From the NCBI GenBank assembly GCA_002708145.1, contig PAOV01000025.1, positions 895 to 14,986 on the forward strand: a DNA stretch of 14,092 bases. The letters are read 5' to 3'. Origin of the DNA: Chloroflexota bacterium. GTDB taxonomy: Bacteria > Chloroflexota > Dehalococcoidia > Lucifugimonadales > Lucifugimonadaceae. Every line of letters begins with the position of its first letter. The first letter of the stretch is position 1. The notes beneath the pieces were generated by a model that saw only the letters and a list, made by a program, of their open reading frames with translations, searched no databases and was not told where the DNA came from. The position numbers were made by a program, and so were the translations under genes. Below are positions 6,916-13,843 of the stretch, one piece after another.

Positions 6916-8631
6916 ATGCAAATTTCTGATTTATCAAAAAGAAAACAAAAAATAATAAAAGCATGGTGCATGTATGACTGGGCTAATTCTGCATTTGCGA
7001 CCAGTGGTGTGGCCGCTATTTTCCCAATTTATTTTGTTGCTGTGTTTCAGGATGCTTTTGGAGATGAAGCAAGCTTTCTAGGTATGACTTTTACGCCAAC
7101 TTCAACGTGGAGTTTTGGGATAGCTATTTCCACGGCTTTAGTAGCTTTTGCAAGTCCTATACTTGGAGTTCTTGCAGATAGAATCCCTATAAAAAAGACA
7201 TTATTATTAATATATACCTTTATAGGGTCACTTTTTACAATTCTAGTTTTTTTTGGTGTTTATACTAATTTTAATTGGGCGTGGGTAATGGGATCTTTTT
7301 TTATGGGTAATATTGGTTTTGCTGGTGCAATAGTCATTTATAACTCCTTCTTACCAAATATTGCCCCTGATGAGCTACAAGATGATGTAAGCGGTATAGG
7401 ATTTGCTTATGGTTATGTTGGAGGTGGCTTATTGCTATTAATGCACGCGGTGCTAATATTTATTTTTCAAGATACATCAAGTGAAGATTTAATTACTAGG
7501 TTATCAATTTCTTCTATTGGCCTTTGGTGGTTTGGGTGGTCAATATGGACATTAAGAGTAATTCCTGAACCTAAGATTGAAAAACCTATAGTCAACTTAA
7601 GAATTTCACAGGTTTTAAATTTGTCTGTTCAAGAGCTGTCTAAAACAGCAAAAAATATAAAGAAATTTAAATCTATGATGCTTTATTTAGGGAGTTACTT
7701 ATTATTTAATGACGGAATTCAAACAATTTTAGCTATAGCTGGAGCTTATGCAGCAGATACTTTAGGTCTACCTCTAATGTTTGCTGTGGTTACAATACTT
7801 TTAGTTCAATTTACGGCAGCTATTGGTTCTCTTATGTTTAATAAATTAAGTAGAATAATTAATACAAAAAATGCATTACTACTATCATTAATAATTTGGA
7901 CTGTGATAGTAATCTTTGCAATATCAATAACTCCATTGAAACCAAATAAAATCTCTGAATTTGATTATAATATTTCCTATTCCTCTGGCCAATACATTGT
8001 AGATAATGTACCTTCGTTTGATAGCGATAATAAATCTGTTAATTGGAATAAACTAATTTTGGAAAATAAAATTTATACCAAATCAATTAATATTGGTGAT
8101 TCATTAACTCTGATTGAAGCTAATAATTTATTAACTTTTGTTTCTAATAATAAAAATTCTGAATACTCGATTATAATCACCGGTGGGCAATTAGATAATA
8201 TGCAATCAGTTGGAGATAAGCATCCAAGTTCATTAGGAAAAGGAAGCATTGATTGGTGGCCTAATTTTATGAGAGAAAATGTTTGGTATCCTTTAGGTCT
8301 ATCAGTCGAATATCAATGGCTTTTACTAGGAACTGCGGTTGGTTTAGTAATGGGTGGAAGTCAGGCTTTAGCTAGAAGTTTATTTTCTAAGATAACACCT
8401 AAGCATAGAACTGCTGAATTTTTCTCCTTTTTTGGATTTGCAGGTAAAGCTTCATCAGTTATAGGTCCAATGATCTTTGTTGCTGTTTCTTCAGCTATGG
8501 ATGCAAGAGTTGCAATAATGGCTGTCTGTTTATTAATAATAGTTGGTACGATTTCATTGAAGCTAGTCAATGTTGAAGATGGTATAAAAGCTGCTAAAAA
8601 TGATGAAGATTTATATATTAAATCTTTGTAA
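6916..8631 (+). CDS. UMF1/Atg22-type MFS transporter with a large extracytoplasmic loop insertion
   Basis: 571 residues, longer than the usual 420-480 of bacterial UMF1 transporters. The N-terminal hallmark KAWCMYDWANSAFATSGVAAIFPIYF (residues 15-40) and the late block GGSQALARSLFSKITPKHRTAEFFSFFGFAGKASSVIGP (480-518) identify the family. Around 12 membrane segments are seen. The extra length is a polar stretch at about 341-464, rich in Asn and Ser, between the segment ending FAISITPL and the one beginning YQWLLLG. Counting segments with a cytoplasmic N-terminus puts it between TM9 and TM10, outside the membrane on the periplasmic/extracellular face. Substrates of bacterial UMF1 proteins are mostly unknown; the yeast Atg22 relative exports amino acids from the vacuole. 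It starts 9 bases after the FedB-like stop without a clear ribosome binding site, so coupled translation is likely. Its 3' end overlaps the opposite-strand GDPD gene by 21 bases. Confidence 0.88.
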   Translation: MQISDLSKRKQKIIKAWCMYDWANSAFATSGVAAIFPIYFVAVFQDAFGDEASFLGMTFTPTSTWSFGIAISTALVAFASPILGVLADRIPIKKTLLLIYTFIGSLFTILVFFGVYTNFNWAWVMGSFFMGNIGFAGAIVIYNSFLPNIAPDELQDDVSGIGFAYGYVGGGLLLLMHAVLIFIFQDTSSEDLITRLSISSIGLWWFGWSIWTLRVIPEPKIEKPIVNLRISQVLNLSVQELSKTAKNIKKFKSMMLYLGSYLLFNDGIQTILAIAGAYAADTLGLPLMFAVVTILLVQFTAAIGSLMFNKLSRIINTKNALLLSLIIWTVIVIFAISITPLKPNKISEFDYNISYSSGQYIVDNVPSFDSDNKSVNWNKLILENKIYTKSINIGDSLTLIEANNLLTFVSNNKNSEYSIIITGGQLDNMQSVGDKHPSSLGKGSIDWWPNFMRENVWYPLGLSVEYQWLLLGTAVGLVMGGSQALARSLFSKITPKHRTAEFFSFFGFAGKASSVIGPMIFVAVSSAMDARVAIMAVCLLIIVGTISLKLVNVEDGIKAAKNDEDLYIKSL

Positions 8632-9366
8632 TTTTGTATTTACATCTAAGGGATTATCAACTGTTATTCCAGATAGTCCTAATTTTTTTGCAAGATAGAT
8701 TTCCTCATCATTAATTAATCCCCAGGCTCCGACAAAAAGATTAGCAGATTTTGCTAAATTCACAAAATCAGAATTAATTGATTTTATATAAGGAAAAATT
8801 CCTAAAAATCCATACTTTTTACAAAAATTAATATGCTCTACTTCGGCAACTCTAACTAAGTAACCATGGTTTAAATTTGGTAGTATTTTTTTTGAAAGAA
8901 TTAGTTGTTTTATATCAAAAGAAATTATTGATACTCCAGGTATTCTAGTAAGTAAAGTATCATTATTAATATTATTAGACAAATTATTTTTATTTAAGAT
9001 TTCACTTAAAATAGGGATTATTTTTTTATCCTTAGATTTAATTTCGATAAATATATGAGATGAGTTTTTATATCTTTTTATTATTTCAGATAATGTAGGT
9101 ATAGTTTCATTAAAATTAATTTTGCTATTAAAATTAGCTCCAGAGTTTAGTTTTTTTATTTCTGAAAGTCTCATTGAACTAATTTTACCAGTACCATTAG
9201 TTGTTCGATCGACAGTTTCGTCATGAATAACAACTGGGACATCATCTTTAGAAAGATGAATGTCTAATTCAATCAGCTTGAATCCACTTTCAATTGCAAG
9301 GTCAAAACTTACTATAGTATTTTCGGGTCTTAACGCTGAGGCACCCCTATGTGCAATAATTTTCAT
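8611..9366 (-). CDS. Glycerophosphodiester phosphodiesterase (GDPD, UgpQ-like)
   Basis: The ATG at 9366 gives 251 residues starting MKIIAHRGAS. The frame can be extended only to a TTG at 9384, so the ATG is preferred. The protein hydrolyses glycerophosphodiesters (deacylated phospholipids) to glycerol-3-phosphate plus an alcohol, needs a divalent metal, and folds as a TIM barrel. Motifs: HRGA with H6/R7, PENT with E15, ELDIHLSKD with E33/D35, IHD with catalytic H48, TTNGTG, IPTLSEI, and IEIK with E108/K110. The end GAWGLINDEEIYLAKKLGLSGITVDNPLDV is typical of the family. No signal peptide, so cytosolic, acting on imported or internal substrates. Its last codons overlap the 3' end of the UMF1 gene on the other strand by 21 bases. 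No clear ribosome binding site. It is separated from the sulfatase gene upstream by 135 bases of AT-rich spacer that should hold its promoter. Confidence 0.95.
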   Translation of the reverse strand: MKIIAHRGASALRPENTIVSFDLAIESGFKLIELDIHLSKDDVPVVIHDETVDRTTNGTGKISSMRLSEIKKLNSGANFNSKINFNETIPTLSEIIKRYKNSSHIFIEIKSKDKKIIPILSEILNKNNLSNNINNDTLLTRIPGVSIISFDIKQLILSKKILPNLNHGYLVRVAEVEHINFCKKYGFLGIFPYIKSINSDFVNLAKSANLFVGAWGLINDEEIYLAKKLGLSGITVDNPLDVNTKLQRFNI

Positions 9367-9501
9367 AAATTTATTTAAATACAAATGTTAATTTATTGCT
9401 AATTATATATGTAATTATTATTAAAAAATAATTGCCGGCCTTTAAAGTAATGATTTCAGTTGAGTAATATATTGTTGTTACTTTAGTTCGAATTTAAATT
9501 T

Positions 9502-10974
9502 CTATACTGGGGGTAAAATCATGTCGTCTTCGATTAAATCTTGCCATATTCTAATTCTTGCAGACATATCTCTTATTCTGTTTTTTTGCTCAGGAAGATT
9601 ATATAAATTGTTTATTTCATAAGGGTCTGTATTAAGATTGTATAATTCACATTGATCTCCAGGCGATAAATTTAATTTCCACCTATCTCCAGTAACTACA
9701 CCTCTCCATGGAACTGAAATCATTCGGTTAATTTCTGGAGTACCAAGATTTCTATCGTTCATGCCATTCCATTGAATAAATACGTCATTATTTTGAAGAT
9801 TAGCATCACCATTAAGGATTGGAACTAAAGATTTTCCATGAAGATTTTCCGGAACTTCTGAATTACTTAATTCTAAAATTGTAGGAACAAGATCTACTTG
9901 ACTTATTGAACCTTTAATATTAGTTTTTTGATTATTATTCATGTTAGGTACATGCATCAATAACGGTACATTCGAGGACTCCTCATATAAGGATCTCTTT
10001 TCTAGCATTCCATGATCCCCAGCCATTTCTCCATGCTCACTAGTAAAAATTATTATTGTGTTCTGGGACTGAAATGATTCATCTAAGGCTTTTAGAATTT
10101 TTCCGATTTGATTGTCTACCAGAGTAACATTGGCAAAATATTGAGCTCGTAATTTTCTAAAACCTTCTTCAGTGGTTGTATCATGTATATCTCCTCCTTC
10201 AGCTCCAAGTGGATTTACTCCGCCAGACATATAAAAATCGGATCTTAGTTTGTTAATTAATGACCCATTTTCTGGTTTCATTCTGAAGGCTGGCCCTACA
10301 TCTATTTTATCTGGATCATAAAGTCCGTTTAGTGGACCAGTATAGGGAGGATGAGGTTCGAAAAAATTTACAAAAAGCATCCAAGGTTTTTCATGATAAG
10401 TAGATTTCGGATAATTAGAGATAAATTCTGAGGCTTCATGACCTAAAAAACCTGCTTGAGTTTGTTCTTCTGTTAAATTTGCTTCTCCAACCCAAGATTC
10501 ATAAGTCTTTTCTGCCTCTGGTGGAGTTATATCAAAACTTTTTAGCCATTTATTATAAGGTGATTCAACGTATCTATATTCTTTTTTAGTTGATCTTACC
10601 CCCCCGGAATTTTCTACACCTACCCATTTATCAAAACCATGTTGAGCTATCATATCATCACCCAAATGCCACTTACCCATATGAACATTATAATAATCTT
10701 CATTAATAAGATCTCCTATAGTTTGAATATTTTTATCTAAGGGAATATTATTTCTATGCAAGCCTGTTTTTTGAGGATAGAGTCCTGTCATAATTGATGC
10801 TCTTGCTGGAGTACAAACAGGTTGAGTGACATAGGTATTTTCAAAAACAAAACTTTTTTCTGATAAATTATTTAAGTTAGGAGTGTTAATCCAGTTATTA
10901 CCGTAAGCTTTCATTGAATCACGTCTTTGTTGGTCTGTTAATATAAATAGTATATTTGGTTTGATTTTTTTCAT
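9502..10974 (-). CDS. Cys-type sulfatase (alkaline-phosphatase superfamily), apparently cytoplasmic
   Basis: A complete 490-residue type I sulfatase that hydrolyses sulfate esters once its active-site cysteine is converted to formylglycine. The signature CTPARASIMTG begins at Cys54, with D14/Q15 in FILTDQQRR, GKWHLG (K101, H103), FEPHPPY (H208) and TSEHGEMAGDHGMLEKR (E313, H314, K326). The usual metal-binding Asp of TSDHGE is Glu here. The C-terminal GDRWKLNL, ELYNLNTDPYEINNL block is standard. There is no signal peptide or lipoprotein box, unlike most polysaccharide sulfatases, so the substrate is probably a small imported sulfate ester. That fits the MFS gene four bases upstream in the same operon. 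No sulfatase-maturating enzyme gene is in the window. Choline-sulfatase-like or sugar-sulfate specificity is possible; sequence alone does not decide. Confidence 0.94.
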   Translation of the reverse strand: MKKIKPNILFILTDQQRRDSMKAYGNNWINTPNLNNLSEKSFVFENTYVTQPVCTPARASIMTGLYPQKTGLHRNNIPLDKNIQTIGDLINEDYYNVHMGKWHLGDDMIAQHGFDKWVGVENSGGVRSTKKEYRYVESPYNKWLKSFDITPPEAEKTYESWVGEANLTEEQTQAGFLGHEASEFISNYPKSTYHEKPWMLFVNFFEPHPPYTGPLNGLYDPDKIDVGPAFRMKPENGSLINKLRSDFYMSGGVNPLGAEGGDIHDTTTEEGFRKLRAQYFANVTLVDNQIGKILKALDESFQSQNTIIIFTSEHGEMAGDHGMLEKRSLYEESSNVPLLMHVPNMNNNQKTNIKGSISQVDLVPTILELSNSEVPENLHGKSLVPILNGDANLQNNDVFIQWNGMNDRNLGTPEINRMISVPWRGVVTGDRWKLNLSPGDQCELYNLNTDPYEINNLYNLPEQKNRIRDMSARIRIWQDLIEDDMILPPV

Positions 10975-10978
10975 ATGA

Positions 10979-12217
10979 TTATTTTTTAGGTTTCTTTAAT
11001 GTTATTGATATTACTACACAAGTAGACATTAGTATGATACCACACCACCATATATTGTTATAATTACCATAATAATCATAAAAATATCCAGCTAATGGCG
11101 CTCCTATGCCACCAATAATTAGTGTTACAGGCATAACCATTCCTCTAATTGATCCCAGATATTTTCTACCAAAAAAATCAGCCCAAATAAAGTTTTGTAA
11201 AAATAGCATTCCGCCTATACCAAAACCAAAAACAATCATAGATATAAGCACTGAAAAAAATGATTCAGCATAGATTGTTATGATACTGGCAATAGTAAGA
11301 AGTATAAAACCTAATGAAGTTAATATTTTATAGGGTATTTGTTTTTGAAGATTACCAATTACAAAGATACTAATGCCAGCTGCAACAGCGTCTAATGCAG
11401 TTGCAAAAGCTACTAATTGCGCATCTATTCCTCTATCAACAAAGTCTGGGATTCTATGTATTGCAATTGTTCCTAGGGCAAGATTAATAAAACTAAATAT
11501 TATCAATAATTTCCAAAATTCATGATTTTTTGTTGCCTCGTTAAGTTTCCAAGAAATTTCATTATGTGAATTATCTTTTTTAGAGATTTTTTTTTCTCCA
11601 TCTGGTAATAAGCCTATATCCTCTGGTATTCTTCTTAGGAAAAATAACGAGATAGGTATTATTAGCATCATTGAAATAATCGATAATAAAATCCATGCAT
11701 TTCTCCAGCCAAATGAATCTATAAAGAATTGAGTTGCTGGTAAAAATATTAAAGCTCCAATAGGAATTCCTATTGAAGAAAAAGCAATAGCTTTTGCTCT
11801 TTTATTTACAAACCATTTATTAACTGGAATTGTAGTTACTAAATTTCCTGGACCAGCCAAACCAACAAATCCCATAATAATAAATAATAAAATCATTTGC
11901 CATGAATAATTTATGAATGAAAGAAAAATTAAACAAATACCAACTATAAAAGCAGCAAAAGGCAATAAAATCCTTGAACCATATTTATCTATCATTCTTC
12001 CCACAACAGGAGCAGTAATAGAACTTGAGAATTGTCTAAATGTTTGAGCTAATCCAAAAGTTGATCTACCAATATTTAATTCACTACCCATTGGGTTTAT
12101 GAATAAACCAAAATTTAATGAACCCATTCCCATTGTTGCAGCAGTAGAAATTGACATTACTATTACGATTATCCAACCATAGTATAATTTTTTTATTTTT
12201 TGTTTCAATTTTTGCAA
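10979..12217 (-). CDS. MFS transporter, monocarboxylate/oxalate-formate antiporter-like
   Basis: 412 residues and about 12 membrane segments in two six-helix halves. The start KLYYGWIIV is the typical entry of the OFA/monocarboxylate-porter branch of the MFS. Motif A appears as GRMIDKYGSR (residues 73-82), NKWFVNKRAKAIAFSSIGIPIGA lies at 133-155, and RRIPEDIGLLPDG (195-207) marks the central loop. Translation must begin at TTG: the codon at 12217 (or the TTG at 12208) is the only usual start before the first helix, the first ATG lies inside TM1, and a stop precedes the frame. No Shine-Dalgarno is seen. It is the first gene of a two-gene operon with the sulfatase, so its cargo is probably an organic anion such as a sulfate ester, sulfonate or carboxylate (inference). 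It diverges from the cupin gene across a region containing a dyad. Confidence 0.92.
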   Translation of the reverse strand: MQKLKQKIKKLYYGWIIVIVMSISTAATMGMGSLNFGLFINPMGSELNIGRSTFGLAQTFRQFSSSITAPVVGRMIDKYGSRILLPFAAFIVGICLIFLSFINYSWQMILLFIIMGFVGLAGPGNLVTTIPVNKWFVNKRAKAIAFSSIGIPIGALIFLPATQFFIDSFGWRNAWILLSIISMMLIIPISLFFLRRIPEDIGLLPDGEKKISKKDNSHNEISWKLNEATKNHEFWKLLIIFSFINLALGTIAIHRIPDFVDRGIDAQLVAFATALDAVAAGISIFVIGNLQKQIPYKILTSLGFILLTIASIITIYAESFFSVLISMIVFGFGIGGMLFLQNFIWADFFGRKYLGSIRGMVMPVTLIIGGIGAPLAGYFYDYYGNYNNIWWCGIILMSTCVVISITLKKPKK

Positions 12218-12245
12218 CTTTAATATTTTTTAGGAGATTATATCT

Positions 12246-12272
12246 TATACCTATTTACTAGTAAGAAGTATA
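12246..12272. promoter_or_regulatory. Nested dyad in the MFS/cupin divergent promoter region
   Basis: A perfect 10-base palindrome TTACTAGTAA (12255-12264) is flanked by TATAC at 12246-12250 and GTATA at 12268-12272, one base off perfect symmetry. It lies between the starts of two divergent genes, where a shared operator would sit. No regulator is encoded nearby, so this is a candidate only. Confidence 0.35.
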
Positions 12273-12306
12273 TTATTTGATTAAAAATTATATTATTATT
12301 ATTCAC

Positions 12307-12693
12307 ATGAATGAAAATATCCCTATAAATAAAGATTTAATTAAAGTTAAAAAGAAAAAAGAAAAAAGGCCTTGGGGAAGTTATGAAATATTAAACTCAG
12401 GGCACGGTTTTCAAGTAAAAAGATTAACTGTAAATACAAACTCTAGATTATCTTTACAATGGCATAGACACAGAGATGAAACATGGGTAATAGCTAGAGG
12501 TACAGCTAAGGTTTTAATAGACAATACTGAGTTCATTTTAGGTAGAGGGGAATCAGCATTTGTAGAAAGAAATCTTCTCCATAGAATAGAAAATATTTCA
12601 TCAGTTGAACCACTAGAAATTATTGAAGTTCAAACAGGAGACTATCTTGGAGAAGATGATATTGTAAGAGTTGAAGATGATTATGGTAGATAA
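12307..12693 (+). CDS. Cupin, stand-alone type II mannose-6-phosphate isomerase domain
   Basis: The ATG at 12307 gives 128 residues; the frame extends to a TTG at 12277, which would add ten mostly hydrophobic residues with no family similarity. The sequence is the C-terminal isomerase domain of bifunctional ManC/AlgA proteins on its own: RPWGSYEIL, VKRLTVNTNSRLSLQWHRHRDETW, FVERNLLHRIEN, and the diagnostic end IIEVQTGDYLGEDDIVRVEDDYGR. Metal ligands H53, H55, E58 and H92 are all present. Full-length relatives interconvert mannose-6-phosphate and fructose-6-phosphate; there is no GDP-mannose pyrophosphorylase domain here. Isomerase activity is likely but not certain for stand-alone versions. 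It has its own promoter region facing away from the MFS gene, and its stop codon is only 3 bases from the convergent enolase-family gene. Confidence 0.9.
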   Translation: MNENIPINKDLIKVKKKKEKRPWGSYEILNSGHGFQVKRLTVNTNSRLSLQWHRHRDETWVIARGTAKVLIDNTEFILGRGESAFVERNLLHRIENISSVEPLEIIEVQTGDYLGEDDIVRVEDDYGR

Positions 12694-12696
12694 TTT

Positions 12697-13833
12697 TTAT
12701 CTATCTTGAACACTTCCGTCAAATCCAATTGGAGTATCAAGAACTTTTGGATTTTCTGGCATAGTTAGAGATTTTTCATTTATTTCTATCCCAAGGCCCA
12801 CACCATCAGGAACTGTTAAGTAACCATCTTTTAACTCTAAGGGTGATTTTAGTAATTCACTTTTTGGAGGTTCTGATTCACCTGTATATTCTTGTAATCC
12901 AAAATTTGGGATACATGCGTCTAATTGTATGCAAGTAGCCGTACTGATTGGTGATAAAGGATTATGAGGGATGACTTTTACATGGTGTGCCTCAGCCATA
13001 GCAGCAACTTTTTTTGACCCAGATAAACCACCACATAAGCATAAGTCAGGTCTAACATATGCTGCTGCCTTAGCCTCGAGTAATTGCTGGTATTCAAAAA
13101 TTGTGGTAAATCTTTCTCCTGTGGCAATTGGTATATTACATTGTTTTGCTATATCTCCCATTATCGCAGGACTATCTGGTAGCATAGGATCTTCATAGAA
13201 AAATGGATTAAATTGCTCTAATCTTTTTCCTAATGATATACTTTCAGCTGGGTTCATTTGACGGTGAATTTCTACACAAATATCAACTTGTTTGCCTACA
13301 GCATCACGAACTGCTCCAACTCTTTCTACCGCGTCATCTGCCCATTCAGTATATGATTTATGAAGATGAAATGTTGTAGGATTATATGGAGTAAATCTAA
13401 CAGCTGTAAAACCTTCCTTAGCAGCCTGAATTGCACTTTCGACTAACTCATCCTTTGTTGCACCCCCAACGTGCATATAACATCTTACTTTGTCTCTGGT
13501 CTTTCCTCCCATTAGTTCATAAATTGGAACACTAAGTCTTTTACCTTTTATATCCCATAAGGCTATATCTATAGCTGAAAGAGCTCCTTGGACGATTGAT
13601 CCCATAAAATGTGAGGATCTATATAGCCATTGATAGTGATGTTCTATAAAATCAGGATTTTTTCCTATTAAATATTCTGACATAACCTCAATCATAGTTT
13701 TTGTAGGTTTTTGCCAACCGTGAACTCCACCTTCACCTATACCTACTGTTCCGTCTTCACAGTATATTTTTATTAGTAACCATCTATCCCATAATATAGG
13801 CTCTATTTTTTCAATTTTTGTTTTTATCACCAT
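12697..13833 (-). CDS. Enolase-superfamily sugar-acid dehydratase (mandelate racemase/galactonate dehydratase-like)
   Basis: A complete 378-residue member of the mandelate-racemase/muconate-lactonizing group, cytosolic and Mg-dependent. It abstracts the proton alpha to a carboxylate, usually to dehydrate an aldonic or uronic acid to its 2-keto-3-deoxy form. N-terminal capping domain about 1-115, barrel 120-330, C-terminal cap closing with DGVGLGIEIN. Expected active-site residues: metal ligands E188 (CVEIHRQ), E214 (FFYEDP) and E240 (ATGERF), with H190 and H290 (IPHNPLSP) as acid/base candidates and E315 in NFGLQEYTGES. The histidine pattern resembles galactonate dehydratase (DgoD) and mannonate dehydratase (ManD), although the first ligand is Glu rather than Asp. 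Exact substrate unknown. ATG at 13833 follows a weak GGA and a 10-base gap after the upstream membrane-protein gene, so the two are likely co-transcribed. Confidence 0.92.
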   Translation of the reverse strand: MVIKTKIEKIEPILWDRWLLIKIYCEDGTVGIGEGGVHGWQKPTKTMIEVMSEYLIGKNPDFIEHHYQWLYRSSHFMGSIVQGALSAIDIALWDIKGKRLSVPIYELMGGKTRDKVRCYMHVGGATKDELVESAIQAAKEGFTAVRFTPYNPTTFHLHKSYTEWADDAVERVGAVRDAVGKQVDICVEIHRQMNPAESISLGKRLEQFNPFFYEDPMLPDSPAIMGDIAKQCNIPIATGERFTTIFEYQQLLEAKAAAYVRPDLCLCGGLSGSKKVAAMAEAHHVKVIPHNPLSPISTATCIQLDACIPNFGLQEYTGESEPPKSELLKSPLELKDGYLTVPDGVGLGIEINEKSLTMPENPKVLDTPIGFDGSVQDR

Positions 13834-13843
13834 AATGATCCAA

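Noticed and set aside
8361..8570. Minus-strand 69-codon frame inside the UMF1 transporter
   Set aside because: Antisense to the conserved C-terminal transporter motifs; no independent support.
9434..9485. Palindromes GCCGGC and CTTTAAAG plus an 8-base inverted repeat TAAAGTAA/TTACTTTA as a terminator after the sulfatase gene
   Set aside because: The short palindromes make no stable hairpin, the inverted repeat has a 27-base loop and AT-only stem, and no U-tract follows in the right direction.
12971..13198. Plus-strand 75-codon frame inside the enolase-family gene
   Set aside because: Covers the catalytic part of the dehydratase in antisense; the residue mix is that of a shadow frame.
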